Assembly: GCA_947476425.1 (NCBI GenBank)
Contig: CANJQJ010000017.1
Span: forward strand, 1 to 56,452
Source of the DNA: Sphingomonadaceae bacterium
GTDB taxonomy: Bacteria > Pseudomonadota > Alphaproteobacteria > Sphingomonadales > Sphingomonadaceae
Direction of reading: 5' to 3'
Length of the DNA stretch: 56,452 bases
Made by a program: the position numbers and the translations under genes. The notes under the pieces are model-generated. The model made no database searches. It was not told the DNA's origin and saw nothing but the letters and a program-made list of their open reading frames with translations. Below, in pieces: positions 26,704-37,058 of the stretch. Each line of letters begins with the position of its first letter. Position 1 is the first letter of the stretch.

Positions 26704-28284
26704 ATGAGCATTCCGACAAAAGACGAACTCCGCGCCGCCGCGCTGGTCTCCAAGGCCTGGCCTTATGAGGAAGCGCGCAAGCTGCTCAAGCGCTACGAGA
26801 AGGGCGCGCCTGCGAAGGGGCATGTCCTGTTCGAGACCGGCTATGGTCCGTCGGGCCTGCCGCATATCGGCACGTTCAACGAAGTGCTGCGCACGACGAT
26901 GGTTCGCCGCGCGTTCGAAACGCTCTCGGATATCCCAACTCGCCTCGTTGCGTTCAGCGACGACATGGACGGGCTGCGCAAGGTCCCCGATAATGTGCCG
27001 CAGCAGGAAATGCTGCAGCAATATATCGGAATGCCGCTCACCGGCGTGCCCGATCCGTTCGGTAAGTTCGAAAGTTTCGCGCATCATAACAATGCGATGC
27101 TGCGCGAATTCCTCGATCGCTTCGGGTTCGAATATGAATTCGTCTCGGCCACCGACCAATATCGCGCCGGCCGCTTCGACGAGACGCTGAAGGCGATCCT
27201 CGAACATTTCGATGCGATCATGGGCGTGATGCTGCCAACGCTTCGCAAGGAACGCCAGGCCACCTACTCGCCGGTAATGCCGGTCTCGCCAAAGACTGGC
27301 CGCGTGTTGCAGGTCCCGGTCACCGTCGTCGACGCCCGCGGCGGCATCGTCCGCTTCACCGACGAGGATGGCGAGACGATCGAGCAGAGCGTCTTCGGCG
27401 GCAAGGCCAAGCTTCAGTGGAAGGTCGATTGGGCGATGCGCTGGGTCGCGTTCGGGGTCGATTACGAGATGTCGGGCAAGGATCTCATCGATTCGGTCAC
27501 GCAATCCTCGAAGATCGCGCGCGTTCTCGGCACCCGCCCGCCCGAGGGCTTCACCTACGAGATGTTCCTCGACGAGAATGGCGAGAAGATCTCCAAGTCC
27601 AAGGGCAATGGCCTCAGCCTCGAGCAATGGCTGACCTATGGACCGCAGGAGAGCCTGTCCTTCTACGCCTATCGCGAGCCCAAGAAGGCCAAGCAGCTTC
27701 ATTATAGCGTGATCCCGCGCGCGATCGACGAATATCGGCAATTCCGCGCCAATTATGACTCGCAGCCGATCGAGCAGAAGCTCGGCAATCCGGTCCACCA
27801 TATCCACAACGGACCACCCCCCGCCGAGACGCTGCCGATCAGTTTCGGCCTGCTGCTCAACCTCGTCGGCGTCCTTGGCGCTGCCGAACGCGACATCATC
27901 TGGGGCTATGTCCGCAACTATGTCGCCGACGCGAGCCCCTCACGCTATCCGGCGCTCGACGAGCTGATCGGCCACGCCATCGCCTACCACCGCGATTTCG
28001 TCGCCCCGACGCTCGAGCGCCGCAAGGCGACCGGCATCGAGCCCGGCGCGCTCGCCGATCTCGACGCCCGCCTGTCGACCCTCCCAGCCGACGCCGCGCC
28101 TGAAGCGATCCAGAACGAAGTCTACGAAGCCGGCAAGGCGGCTGGTTTCGAAAATCTGCGCGATTGGTTCAAGGCGCTCTACGAAACCCTGCTCGGCTCC
28201 TCGCAAGGCCCCCGCATGGGCAGCTTCATCGCCCTCTACGGCATCGCCAATACGCGGAGGCTGATCGCCGAAGCGCTGGGGTAA
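26704..28284 (+). CDS. lysS: Lysyl-tRNA synthetase, class I
   Basis: Charges tRNA-Lys. This is the class I form (sometimes called lysK), with HIGH-type motif SGLPHIGTF at 50-58 and KMSKS-type motif EKISKSKGNG near residue 295. It is therefore unrelated in fold to the class II LysS of E. coli. Class I LysRS is standard in alphaproteobacteria, archaea and spirochaetes. Length (526) is normal. It is divergent from the PilZ gene; the 158 bp between them hold the promoter. A GC-rich palindromic repeat follows the stop codon and may terminate transcription. Confidence 0.95.
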   Translation: MSIPTKDELRAAALVSKAWPYEEARKLLKRYEKGAPAKGHVLFETGYGPSGLPHIGTFNEVLRTTMVRRAFETLSDIPTRLVAFSDDMDGLRKVPDNVPQQEMLQQYIGMPLTGVPDPFGKFESFAHHNNAMLREFLDRFGFEYEFVSATDQYRAGRFDETLKAILEHFDAIMGVMLPTLRKERQATYSPVMPVSPKTGRVLQVPVTVVDARGGIVRFTDEDGETIEQSVFGGKAKLQWKVDWAMRWVAFGVDYEMSGKDLIDSVTQSSKIARVLGTRPPEGFTYEMFLDENGEKISKSKGNGLSLEQWLTYGPQESLSFYAYREPKKAKQLHYSVIPRAIDEYRQFRANYDSQPIEQKLGNPVHHIHNGPPPAETLPISFGLLLNLVGVLGAAERDIIWGYVRNYVADASPSRYPALDELIGHAIAYHRDFVAPTLERRKATGIEPGALADLDARLSTLPADAAPEAIQNEVYEAGKAAGFENLRDWFKALYETLLGSSQGPRMGSFIALYGIANTRRLIAEALG

Positions 28285-28310
28285 GTCGGACGAGGTGCCC
28301 GCGCTTCCGA

Positions 28311-28462
28311 CTCCCCTCCCTGGCAGGGAGGGGCTGCCTTCTGACTCCCCTCCCTGCCAGGGAGGGGTTGGGGGTGGGTCGAACGGTCGGGCTTGGAGCG
28401 AGGTCTTTTGGCGCGCCGATCGCGCGCACCCACCCCAACCCCTCCCTTGTCAGGGAGGGGAG
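28311..28462. repeat. Palindromic CTCCCCTCCCT element, locus 1
   Basis: This holds three copies of the hairpin unit CTCCCCTCCCTG..AGGGAGGGG (starting at 28311, 28344 and, inverted, ending 28462). The second unit continues into TTGGGGGTGGGT. Its reverse complement ACCCACCCCAACCCCTCCCT closes the element, so the part from 28344 to 28462 can fold into one long stem. The same layout recurs at 30521-30716. It lies in the 349-bp gap between the convergent genes lysS and DUF885, where it could act as a two-way terminator. I see no gene in this gap. Confidence 0.85.
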
Positions 28463-28633
28463 TCACAGAATGAGGATCCCCCCAAACACTCACACCAATC
28501 CCGACCGGATCCCCCGCGAACCAATCCCCGCTTCATGCGTTCACTCGCCTAGTCCACCCCCCTTTCGGACTGGCGGCTGGCAGCAATGCGAACCGCCGGC
28601 CGCGCTACCGCAAGGCAGCGCGGCCACGGGGCG

Positions 28634-30463
28634 TTATTTCCTCGCGGCGATCCAGTCGCCGATTTTCGCTTCAAGCACGGTCATCGGCAGCGCCCCGGTA
28701 TCGAGCACCTCATTGTGGAACGCCCGGATGTCGAAGCGATCGCCAAGCTCGGCCTGCGCCTTCGCCCTGAGCCTCAGCAGCGTGAGCTGGCCGATCTTGT
28801 ACGCCAGCGCCTGCCCCGGGATGGCGATGTAGCGCTCGACCTCGGTGCGAGCGTCATTGGCGCTCATGCCGCTGTTATCGAGCATATACTTGATTGCCTG
28901 GTCGCGACTCCAGCCCTTTGCGTGCAGCCCGCTGTCGACCACCAGCCGCATCGCGCGAAGCATCTCGTCGTCGAGCCCGCCGAAGCGCTGGTAGGGGTCG
29001 GTCTCCATGCCGAGCGGCCCCCACAGCGTCTCCGCATAGAGCGCCCAGCCCTCGACATAGGCAGTATTGCCGCCAAAGCGCATGAAGCTCGGCAAGGCCG
29101 CATCCTCCTGCGCGATGCTGATCTGGAAATGATGTCCCGGCACGGCCTCGTGGAGATAAAGCGTCTCGGCGCCGATTTTCGAGCGCGAAGGCAGGTCGTA
29201 GGCGTTGTAGTAGAATATTCCCGGCCGCGATCCGTCCGGCGTGCCCTGCTGGTACGAGCCCCCGGCATCGGTCTTCTCGCGATAGGCTGGAACCGCGCGG
29301 ATTTCGAGTGGCGCCTTGGGCAGTACCGAGAACAGCTCCGGCACGCGTGCATCGACTCGCTTGCCGATCGCGATGAATTCGTCGCGCATCTCGTCGCGGG
29401 TCTTGTATTTGAAGCGCTGGTCCTTGCGCAGATAGGCGAAGAACTGTGGCAACGTGCCCTTGAATCCAGTCGTCGCCTTGATCTTCTCCATCTCGCCCTT
29501 GACCCGGGCGACCTCGCTCAGGCCGAGATTATGGACTTCGTCGGCCGAAAGCGGCAGCGTCGTGTTCTGCTCGATCAGATAGGCGTATAGCCTGTCGCCG
29601 CCCTTCATGGCGGAAAGGCCGACGCCGTCGCGCGCGACGGGCAGATATTCGGTCTTCAGGAAATCGCGAAGCCGCTTGTCGACCGGGATCAGCTCGTCGC
29701 GGATCTGCGCGGCATAGGCCGCCTTCAGCCGGGCCTGGTCCTCGGCGGGAATGCTGACCGGGAATTTGCGCACCGGTCCGTAGAATGTCGATCCCTCGAT
29801 GCCTTGCGCGATCTGGGTATCGAGTTGTTCGATCATGTTGCGAACGACGAGCTTTGGCTGGAGGACGCCAGACGCCATCCCCTCCCGGAAGCGCCCGATC
29901 GCGGCATCGATCAGCGCGACATATTGATGATTGCGCTTGAGGTTGTTGTCATAGTCCAACGCGCTCGTGAACGGCGCTGCGCCCTGGCCCGATGCGATGT
30001 CCGGGTAGAACACCTGGAAGCCGAAGAAATGATCGAGCGGGCGAACGGCGGTAAGCGCGAGCATGTCGGGCTGGTAACCCCGCAACGCGATCCCGGTCTG
30101 CCACTTGAACACATCATAGGCGATCTGGTTGACCGTGCTCAGTTGCGATCGATCGATCGTCGCCAGGTTCCGCAGATCGGATTCCGCGGCGGCGCGCTCC
30201 CCGGCGAAATAAGCGTCGCTGATATAATCGCCAAGCCGATCGGCGTAGCGAATATCACCGCGATAGAGTGCATTGATCGGATTGCGCTTGAGATTGGCTT
30301 CGTCGCTGTCGTGGAACAGCGCGGTCAGCCGCTCGTCGGCGCTCGGCAATGGCGTGGGTGCGGTGGGTGGAGGTTCGGCTGCGGTCATGGCGGGCGGCGT
30401 CGGTTGTGCGCAGGCGGTTGCCAGCAGCAGTGGGACGGTCATGATAAGCAGCCTCGATGTCAT
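28634..30463 (-). CDS. DUF885 family protein, exported putative metallohydrolase
   Basis: A 609-residue protein starting MTSRLLIMTVPLLLATACAQ, a signal peptide with a possible but weak lipobox (ATAC, cysteine at 18). A Pro/Ala/Thr-rich linker follows to about residue 45. The DUF885 domain fills the rest. Its signature LHEAVPGHHFQ, near residue 440, carries the histidines and glutamate expected of a zinc-peptidase-like site. The family resembles metallocarboxypeptidases, but substrates are unknown. The start is ATG 30463, with GGGAG 8 nt upstream. The frame reads further upstream into the repeat at 30521, which is not coding. Confidence 0.88.
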   Translation of the reverse strand: MTSRLLIMTVPLLLATACAQPTPPAMTAAEPPPTAPTPLPSADERLTALFHDSDEANLKRNPINALYRGDIRYADRLGDYISDAYFAGERAAAESDLRNLATIDRSQLSTVNQIAYDVFKWQTGIALRGYQPDMLALTAVRPLDHFFGFQVFYPDIASGQGAAPFTSALDYDNNLKRNHQYVALIDAAIGRFREGMASGVLQPKLVVRNMIEQLDTQIAQGIEGSTFYGPVRKFPVSIPAEDQARLKAAYAAQIRDELIPVDKRLRDFLKTEYLPVARDGVGLSAMKGGDRLYAYLIEQNTTLPLSADEVHNLGLSEVARVKGEMEKIKATTGFKGTLPQFFAYLRKDQRFKYKTRDEMRDEFIAIGKRVDARVPELFSVLPKAPLEIRAVPAYREKTDAGGSYQQGTPDGSRPGIFYYNAYDLPSRSKIGAETLYLHEAVPGHHFQISIAQEDAALPSFMRFGGNTAYVEGWALYAETLWGPLGMETDPYQRFGGLDDEMLRAMRLVVDSGLHAKGWSRDQAIKYMLDNSGMSANDARTEVERYIAIPGQALAYKIGQLTLLRLRAKAQAELGDRFDIRAFHNEVLDTGALPMTVLEAKIGDWIAARK

Positions 30464-30520
30464 TGAAAACACTCCCGGACCAGATTTCATCCCCATAGTG
30501 ACGAAATGCTGCCGAAGATA

Positions 30521-30716
30521 CTCCCCTCCCTGCAAGGGAGGGGTTTGGGCTCGAAGATACTCCCCTCCCTGAAAAGGGAGGGGTGGGGGTGGGTAGGCCG
30601 TGGCGGGGGCTCGGAGCCCCCGACATGGCCACCTTGCGGTGTGGTCGCAATAGAAGTCTTAGGGCGCGCAGACGCGCGCACCCACCCCCAAACCCCTCCC
30701 TTTTCAGGGAGGGGAG
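30521..30716. repeat. Palindromic CTCCCCTCCCT element, locus 2
   Basis: It has the same layout as 28311-28462. One lone hairpin unit comes first (30521-30543), then CTCCCCTCCCTGAAAAGGGA leading into GGGTGGGGGTGGGT. A variable core follows, and an inverted copy starting at ACCCACCCCCAAACCCCTCC and ending at 30716 closes it. Both loci share a core edge similar to GCGCGC..CGCGCGCACCCACC. This core also contains its own hairpin (GGGGGCTCGGAGCCCCC). It lies between the DUF885 gene and the RcnB-like gene on the same strand. Confidence 0.85.
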
Positions 30717-30728
30717 GAGGATCAAAAC

Positions 30729-31202
30729 CTACCAGAAGAAATCCCGGTTGATTTCGATGATGCGGCCAGTGCGCATGTTCACGAGGACCACGTCATTGCC
30801 GTAGCGCACCCAGCGTTCCATTCCATGCGTCGCCGCGAGGCGATAGCGCCACGGATTGGCGACAATGTATCGCTGCCCGAAATAGCTTCGATCGAGGCGA
30901 TGGCCGATCACCAGCTGGCGATAGCTATAGCCGCGCGGGCCGACATAACGCTGCATGCGATAGGCATCGCGATGGTCGCGGCGATAGTCCCGCCAATCCT
31001 CGCGCGTTTCGCGGCGTGCGTCGCGGAGATCGCCGCGGGCATCGCGCACGTCGTCGCGATCGCCATGGCGGACTGCATCGCGCAGATCGCGCCGCTCTTC
31101 GCGCACGTCCTGCCGGTCGTGGCGGAGTTCGGCATTCTGGGCCGAAGCAAGGCCGGGGATCGCGGTTGCCGCCATCAGTGCCAGGAAGATCATCTTACGC
31201 AT
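30729..31202 (-). CDS. RcnB family periplasmic protein
   Basis: 157 residues with a clean signal peptide (MRKMIFLALMAATAIPGLAS, cleaved after ASA). A mature N-terminal half consists almost wholly of D/R-rich repeats (RHDRQDVREERRDLRD and similar). The C-terminal RcnB motif is DRSYFGQRYIVANPW through VLVNMRTGRIIEINRDFFW. RcnB in E. coli helps maintain nickel and cobalt homeostasis in the periplasm, but most family members in alphaproteobacteria lack RcnA nearby, and none is present here, so metal handling is only a family-level guess. The low-complexity charged region may differ in length between strains. The start at 31202 follows AAGGAG at 9 nt. Confidence 0.8.
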   Translation of the reverse strand: MRKMIFLALMAATAIPGLASAQNAELRHDRQDVREERRDLRDAVRHGDRDDVRDARGDLRDARRETREDWRDYRRDHRDAYRMQRYVGPRGYSYRQLVIGHRLDRSYFGQRYIVANPWRYRLAATHGMERWVRYGNDVVLVNMRTGRIIEINRDFFW

Positions 31203-31281
31203 CGTCTCATGCTCCTTCTTATAGGGCGCGCCGGACCAGGGGGAGCGGTCCGGCGCTGGAACATGAAGTCGCATGCTTCGC

Positions 31282-31339
31282 CTGAACGGGCGGGGAATGG
31301 ATCAGTCAGCAAATTGAAAGAAAAGCTCTGCCCGTTCAG
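31282..31339. promoter_or_regulatory. 10-bp perfect inverted repeat upstream of the RcnB-like gene
   Basis: CTGAACGGGC (31282-31291) and GCCCGTTCAG (31330-31339) are exact reverse complements 38 bp apart. The AT-rich stretch ATATATAAAAT follows. The pair sits 80-137 bp upstream of the RcnB-like start and downstream of bfr. It could be an operator or a long-loop hairpin; nothing else shows which. Confidence 0.35.
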
Positions 31340-31367
31340 ATATATAAAATGGATAAACTGGATCGAC

Positions 31368-31384
31368 CTGCTCTTGCCGAGCAG
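31368..31384 (-). terminator. Possible weak terminator after bfr
   Basis: Immediately after the bfr stop codon (reading the minus strand) CTGCTC and GAGCAG pair around GGCAA. No run of U follows the stem, so intrinsic termination would be weak. Confidence 0.3.
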
Positions 31385-31387
31385 AAC

Positions 31388-31870
31388 TCAGCTTTCTTCT
31401 GCTGGTTCCGATTGGAGCTGGATATAGTTTTGCAGCCCCATGCGCGAAATCATGTCGAACTGACGTTCCAGCGTATCGACATGTTCTTCCTCATTATCGA
31501 GAATTTCGAGCAGCAGGTCGCGCGTCACATAGTCGCGCACGCTTTCGCAATGCGCGATGGCATCGCGAAGCAATGGAATCGCTTCATTCTCGAGTTCGAG
31601 ATCGGCGTTGAGGATCTCCTCGACATTCTCGCCGATCTTGAGTCGGCCGAGCATCTGGAAGTTGGGCAGGCCGTCGAGGAACAGGATCCGATCGGCGATC
31701 TTGTCGGCATGCTTCATCTCGTCGATCGATTCGCCATATTCGAACTTGGCGAGCTTCTTGATCCCCCATTGGGCGAGCATCCGGTAATGCAGGAAATACT
31801 GGTTTATCGCCGTGAGTTCGTTCTTGAGCGCCTCGTTGAGATACTCGATGACTCGTGCGTCGCCCTTCAT
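31388..31870 (-). CDS. bfr: Bacterioferritin
   Basis: A haem-containing 24-mer that stores iron as a ferric mineral. At 160 residues it has the four-helix ferritin fold. The di-iron ferroxidase ligands are in place: E18 ([11 protein letters not shown]), E51 and H54 (IDEMKHAD), with the later pair in [14 protein letters not shown]52 is the haem ligand shared between subunits, so it should bind haem. It follows bfd on the same strand (74 bp), a normal pairing in which Bfd reduces the mineral to release iron. Confidence 0.95.
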   Translation of the reverse strand: MKGDARVIEYLNEALKNELTAINQYFLHYRMLAQWGIKKLAKFEYGESIDEMKHADKIADRILFLDGLPNFQMLGRLKIGENVEEILNADLELENEAIPLLRDAIAHCESVRDYVTRDLLLEILDNEEEHVDTLERQFDMISRMGLQNYIQLQSEPAEES

Positions 31871-31944
31871 GGATAATCTCCTGTTGCGGCGTCAGCTTAT
31901 GCTGCTCGCGCGGGAATGAAACCGGGAAACGACCAGAAGCGCTT

Positions 31945-32115
31945 TCAGGCCGCACCGCGTTCGGCGGAAATGATTTCACGGGCAAACGGCGTGCACATTC
32001 CGCACCGCGCGCGATGACCAAGCGAGGCGTATGCCGAACATGGGCTGGTTGCGCCCCTGCGGACAGCGGCACGAACATCCTTTTCACGGATAGCATTGCA
32101 AACGCAGACGACCAT
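31945..32115 (-). CDS. bfd: Bacterioferritin-associated ferredoxin (Bfd-like)
   Basis: A 56-residue [2Fe-2S] protein. The start MVVCVCNAIRE gives C4-x-C6 and the second pair is C38-x2-C41 in RCGMCTP, the Bfd arrangement. It passes electrons to bacterioferritin so that stored ferric iron can be released. ATG 32115 follows a strong ribosome binding site (GAGGAGGAATCG). The frame is open 17 codons further upstream, without support. Bfd genes are usually induced by iron shortage; the palindrome at 32157-32169 is a candidate control site. Confidence 0.92.
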   Translation of the reverse strand: MVVCVCNAIREKDVRAAVRRGATSPCSAYASLGHRARCGMCTPFAREIISAERGAA

Positions 32116-32156
32116 CGATTCCTCCTCGATGGGGGGCTGTCTATCGCTAATGGGAT

Positions 32157-32169
32157 TTATTCGCAATAA
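32157..32169. promoter_or_regulatory. AT-rich palindrome upstream of bfd, possible iron-regulator site
   Basis: TTATTCGCAATAA is a perfect inverted repeat (TTATT-CGC-AATAA), 42 bp upstream of the bfd start. The neighbouring ATTAGCGATAG (minus strand) is partly similar. Its wording resembles alphaproteobacterial Fur/Irr-type sites, but the match is loose, and this is an inference from position beside an iron gene. Confidence 0.4.
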
Positions 32170-32228
32170 GGGATTTTGCGGAGGTGGGTGAGATTCCGAA
32201 GGTCGTCACTCCAACGCCTCGCCCCTAT

Positions 32229-32322
32229 CGTCATCCCGACGAAAGTCGGGATCCATGGGACCCACAGGTCTCGCGATCGGGAAAGCACCGCAACGTGGAT
32301 CCCGGCGTCCGCCGGGATGACG
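32229..32322. repeat. 94-bp palindromic dispersed repeat, copy 2
   Basis: The same element as 23229-23322, same length and orientation. The first 51 bp and the last 28 bp are identical; the differences lie between. Its arms pair around GGATCC. It is located between bfd and purL. Translations through it read the familiar but spurious VIPADAGIH...FVGMT type of sequence. Confidence 0.85.
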
Positions 32323-32537
32323 AAGGTGGCGGCATGAACCGGACCCCCACGCCATGTCCTACACCGGCGAAACCTGCTATAAGGCGAATCATGCGCAATC
32401 GTTTTTTCACGATCGCCGACATCCTCACCCGCCACTGCCAAAACCTGCTCGAAATCGCGCGCAACATTATTACGCCAATCGCGCGATCGGCATTCTCTTA
32501 TATCGCGAATTGCGTGACTTATGTGATCGTAAGCCGA
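32323..32537. other. Gap between repeat copy 2 and purL
   Basis: A hydrophobic frame starts at 32392 (MRNRFFTIADILTRHCQNLL) with reasonable codons. It has no clear ribosome binding site and is open only by running antisense into purL. I do not call a gene here. Confidence 0.4.
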
Positions 32538-34718
<2,181 letters not shown>

Positions 34719-34770
34719 GCCGAGGCCGATAGCGGAGCGCTTCGCGCTTGTCAGCAGGGGGAAATAAAAA

Positions 34771-34853
34771 GCCCCTCCCGGTTAGGGAAGGGGCGGGGGT
34801 TCGTGGAAACGATCGGCCTGGAGTTCATCCCCTCCCTTGGCGGGGAGGGGGGA
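34771..34853. repeat. CCCCTCCC hairpin pair, locus 3
   Basis: Two short hairpins, GCCCCTCCCGGTTAGGGAAG continuing to 34794, and ATCCCCTCCCTTGGCGGGGA continuing to 34853, are separated by 31 bp. They are variants of the units at 28311 and 30521 but lack the long outer arms. They lie between purL and the lipoprotein gene and could terminate the latter's transcript. Confidence 0.75.
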
Positions 34854-34859
34854 CTCAGT

Positions 34860-35240
34860 TCAGGACTTGCAGCTCGTCGTGCCCTTGCCGGGCGCGGTGA
34901 GCGAAATCTCGGCATCCGGGCCGCTGACCGAATATCCATCGGCCTTGTAGGCGCCGCCTTCGGGGGCCTGGGCAAGCTTCGTCCCGGTCTTGGAATCGCC
35001 CTCATAGTACATGGCGGTCTTGTCGCTCATGAACTCGACCTTCGCGAGGCTGTTGTCCTTGCAGCGATAGATGTGGCTCGTCAGAACCATGGGCGGAAGC
35101 GCAACTGGCGGCGCACCGGCAGTCTGGTTCGCCGAAGCGTCCTGGTTGCCGCCGAGGGTTTCGGGCTGCGAATTGCACGCCGAGACCAGCGCAAGCAAGG
35201 TCAGGGGCGCGGCGATGCGGATGGGGGTGAGCTTCTTCAT
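34860..35240 (-). CDS. Small lipoprotein with MliC-like domain
   Basis: 126 residues. The signal peptide ends in the lipobox LVSAC, with Cys22 as the lipidated residue. A low-complexity linker (about 23-55) leads to a small domain starting HIYRCKDNSLAKVEF and ending GTTSCKS. The pair of cysteines, the YRC start and the AYKADGYSV block resemble the C-type lysozyme inhibitor fold of MliC, but the tryptophan typical of MliC is missing, so this is tentative. ATG 35240 lacks a clear ribosome binding site. It is divergent from the cysteine synthase gene (168 bp). Confidence 0.65.
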   Translation of the reverse strand: MKKLTPIRIAAPLTLLALVSACNSQPETLGGNQDASANQTAGAPPVALPPMVLTSHIYRCKDNSLAKVEFMSDKTAMYYEGDSKTGTKLAQAPEGGAYKADGYSVSGPDAEISLTAPGKGTTSCKS

Positions 35241-35408
35241 GATGCGGCGCGCATGGCCAAAGGACTTTCGTTCGTCAAGAGGAACTGTTGTGACATTATT
35301 GTAGCAAGCAACAAAGAAACGAGCGAGCCGGGCGATTGGTCGCCTGCTTTTCATCGCGAAAGACATGCTTCCTTGCGAACGCCGTGCTTGCTCGGCTAAT
35401 CCGATCGG

Positions 35409-36398
35409 ATGACCGTAGCTCCCGATGCACTCGCCCTTATCGGAAACACCCCGCTCGTCCGTCTCAACGGCCCAAGCGAAGCGACTGGGTGTGAAATCCT
35501 CGCCAAATGCGAATTCATGAATCCCGGCGGTTCGGTGAAGGATCGCGCGGCACTGTTCATCGTTCGCGACGCCGAGGCGCAAGGGCTGCTCAAGCCGGGC
35601 GGCGTGATCGTCGAGGGGACTGCTGGCAACACCGGAATCGGCCTTGCGCTGGTCGGCAATGCCCGCGGCTACCGTACGATTATCGTCATGACTGATACGC
35701 AGAGCCGCGAAAAGCAGGACACGTTGCGGGCGCTCGGCGCCGAACTCGTGCTGGTGGCGCCCACCGCTTATTCCAATCCTGCGCATTACGTGCACACCTC
35801 CCGTCGCATTGCCGAGGAAACACCTAACGCACTATGGGCCAATCAGTTCGATAATACCGCAAATCGCATGGCGCATATCCGTATGACCGCTCCCGAGATC
35901 TGGGAACAGACCGCCGGCAAGGTCGATGGCTTCATCTGCGCAGTCGGCACCGGCGGCACACTCGCCGGAGTCGGGCTCGGTCTGAAGGAATATAATCCGG
36001 ACGTCGTAATCGGATTGGCCGATCCCTATGGCGCCGCGCTCTACAACTATTATGCGCATGGCGAACTCAAGGCAGAAGGTAATTCGGTCGCTGAAGGCAT
36101 CGGGCAGAGCCGGATCACCGCCAATCTCGATGGCGCGCCCGTCGACACGCAATTTCGCATTTCCGATGCCGATGGGCTGGAGCAGATGTTCGCGCTGCTG
36201 CAGCACGAGGGCATGTGCGTCGGCTTGTCGTCCGGCATCAATATCGCAGGCGCCATCGCCCTGGCGCGCGAACTCGGGCCGGGCAAGACGATCGTTACGA
36301 TCCTGTGCGATTCGGGGATGCGTTATCTCTCCAGCCTGTTCAATCCGGAGTGGCTTGCGTCCAAGGGCCTCGAGGTCCCGGACTGGCTGGGGCGCTAA
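35409..36398 (+). CDS. cysK: Cysteine synthase A (O-acetylserine sulfhydrylase)
   Basis: Makes cysteine from O-acetylserine and sulfide, with PLP. The PLP-binding lysine is K44 in NPGGSVKDRA. The phosphate-binding loop is GTAGNTGIGL and the C-terminal serine-loop region is ICAVGTGGTLAGVGLG. Length (329) is normal. The frame begins at ATG 35409 directly after GATCGG. A CysB- or CBS-type variant cannot be excluded from sequence alone. No other sulfur-assimilation gene is nearby. Confidence 0.92.
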   Translation: MTVAPDALALIGNTPLVRLNGPSEATGCEILAKCEFMNPGGSVKDRAALFIVRDAEAQGLLKPGGVIVEGTAGNTGIGLALVGNARGYRTIIVMTDTQSREKQDTLRALGAELVLVAPTAYSNPAHYVHTSRRIAEETPNALWANQFDNTANRMAHIRMTAPEIWEQTAGKVDGFICAVGTGGTLAGVGLGLKEYNPDVVIGLADPYGAALYNYYAHGELKAEGNSVAEGIGQSRITANLDGAPVDTQFRISDADGLEQMFALLQHEGMCVGLSSGINIAGAIALARELGPGKTIVTILCDSGMRYLSSLFNPEWLASKGLEVPDWLGR

Positions 36399-36446
36399 AG
36401 CCACATCATTCGACATTTGCGCCACAGAGCGCTACACTCCCCCGTA

Positions 36447-36719
36447 ATGAACCAGAACGGACAAGATCTGATTCACCGGGTTCGCATCGGCCTTACCGGG
36501 CTTGCGTGCGTATTTCTGCTGGTGGCACTCGGCGCGGTCTTCCTCAAATTCGTCCGCGACGGAGAGGCTTCCCGTCCGTCCGAGCCTGCCCGATCGGCAT
36601 CGGCATCGCCCAAGGACGATCAGCCCAAGGAGCCGCTCGCCGAGCTGGGCATCGCGCCCGGTAACGCCCCCGCCGAAAACAAACCCGACCCCGAGTCGCA
36701 GCCTGCTCCCGCCAGATAA
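36447..36719 (+). CDS. Hypothetical one-helix membrane protein
   Basis: 90 residues: a short cytoplasmic start (MNQNGQDLIHRVRIG), one membrane helix (about 16-34, LTGLACVFLLVALGAVFLKF), then a hydrophilic tail rich in Pro, Ala, Ser and Glu. It resembles the small tail-anchored or inner-membrane proteins often seen next to metabolic genes in sphingomonads; I recognise no family. It lies 48 bp after cysK on the same strand and 363 bp before mraZ. Confidence 0.6.
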   Translation: MNQNGQDLIHRVRIGLTGLACVFLLVALGAVFLKFVRDGEASRPSEPARSASASPKDDQPKEPLAELGIAPGNAPAENKPDPESQPAPAR

Positions 36720-36802
36720 TTGCGCAGCCAAGCACGGCTGATGCCGTGACGACACGCCCCGCCGATCCCAGCGCCCGGCCGTCCCGCGAACAATCACCAT
36801 AG

Positions 36803-36811
36803 TTATCCACA
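36803..36811 (+). promoter_or_regulatory. DnaA box upstream of mraZ
   Basis: TTATCCACA matches the DnaA consensus TTATNCACA exactly, 272 bp upstream of mraZ. A single 9-mer arises by chance, but a second similar site lies 100 bp on. Confidence 0.4.
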
Positions 36812-36911
36812 GCTCAGTCCTCAACCGGATCTACGATCAAGCGACGCGTTTCCGCGCCTTTCCGCGCCTTCGCGGCCGGCCGAGGCGCGTCTGGGCATCC
36901 GAGGGCACAGG

Positions 36912-36920
36912 TTTTCCACA
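36912..36920 (+). promoter_or_regulatory. Near-consensus DnaA box upstream of mraZ
   Basis: TTTTCCACA differs from the DnaA consensus at one position and has the same orientation as the site at 36803. Confidence 0.3.
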
Positions 36921-37058
36921 ATATGGCAGAGAAAACCCACGATAGGGCATAATTAGGCATTGCTGAGGCACGGTGCGGCTGGTAACAATATGGCCAGTGG
37001 CGCAAGGCCGCCGGAGACGATCGCCAAAGCCATCTGGGCGGATGGGGCACCGGCCGGC

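Noticed and set aside
28311-30716. A CRISPR-like array
   Set aside because: The repeated units are palindromic, unevenly spaced and few, with no spacer regularity and no cas genes.
23229-32322. Exact 9000-bp spacing of the two 94-bp repeats
   Set aside because: Both sit in unrelated gene gaps; the round number is a coincidence without a mechanism.
32392-32537. A possible small hydrophobic protein before purL
   Set aside because: No ribosome binding site and no stop before purL; the openness comes from the antisense frame of purL.
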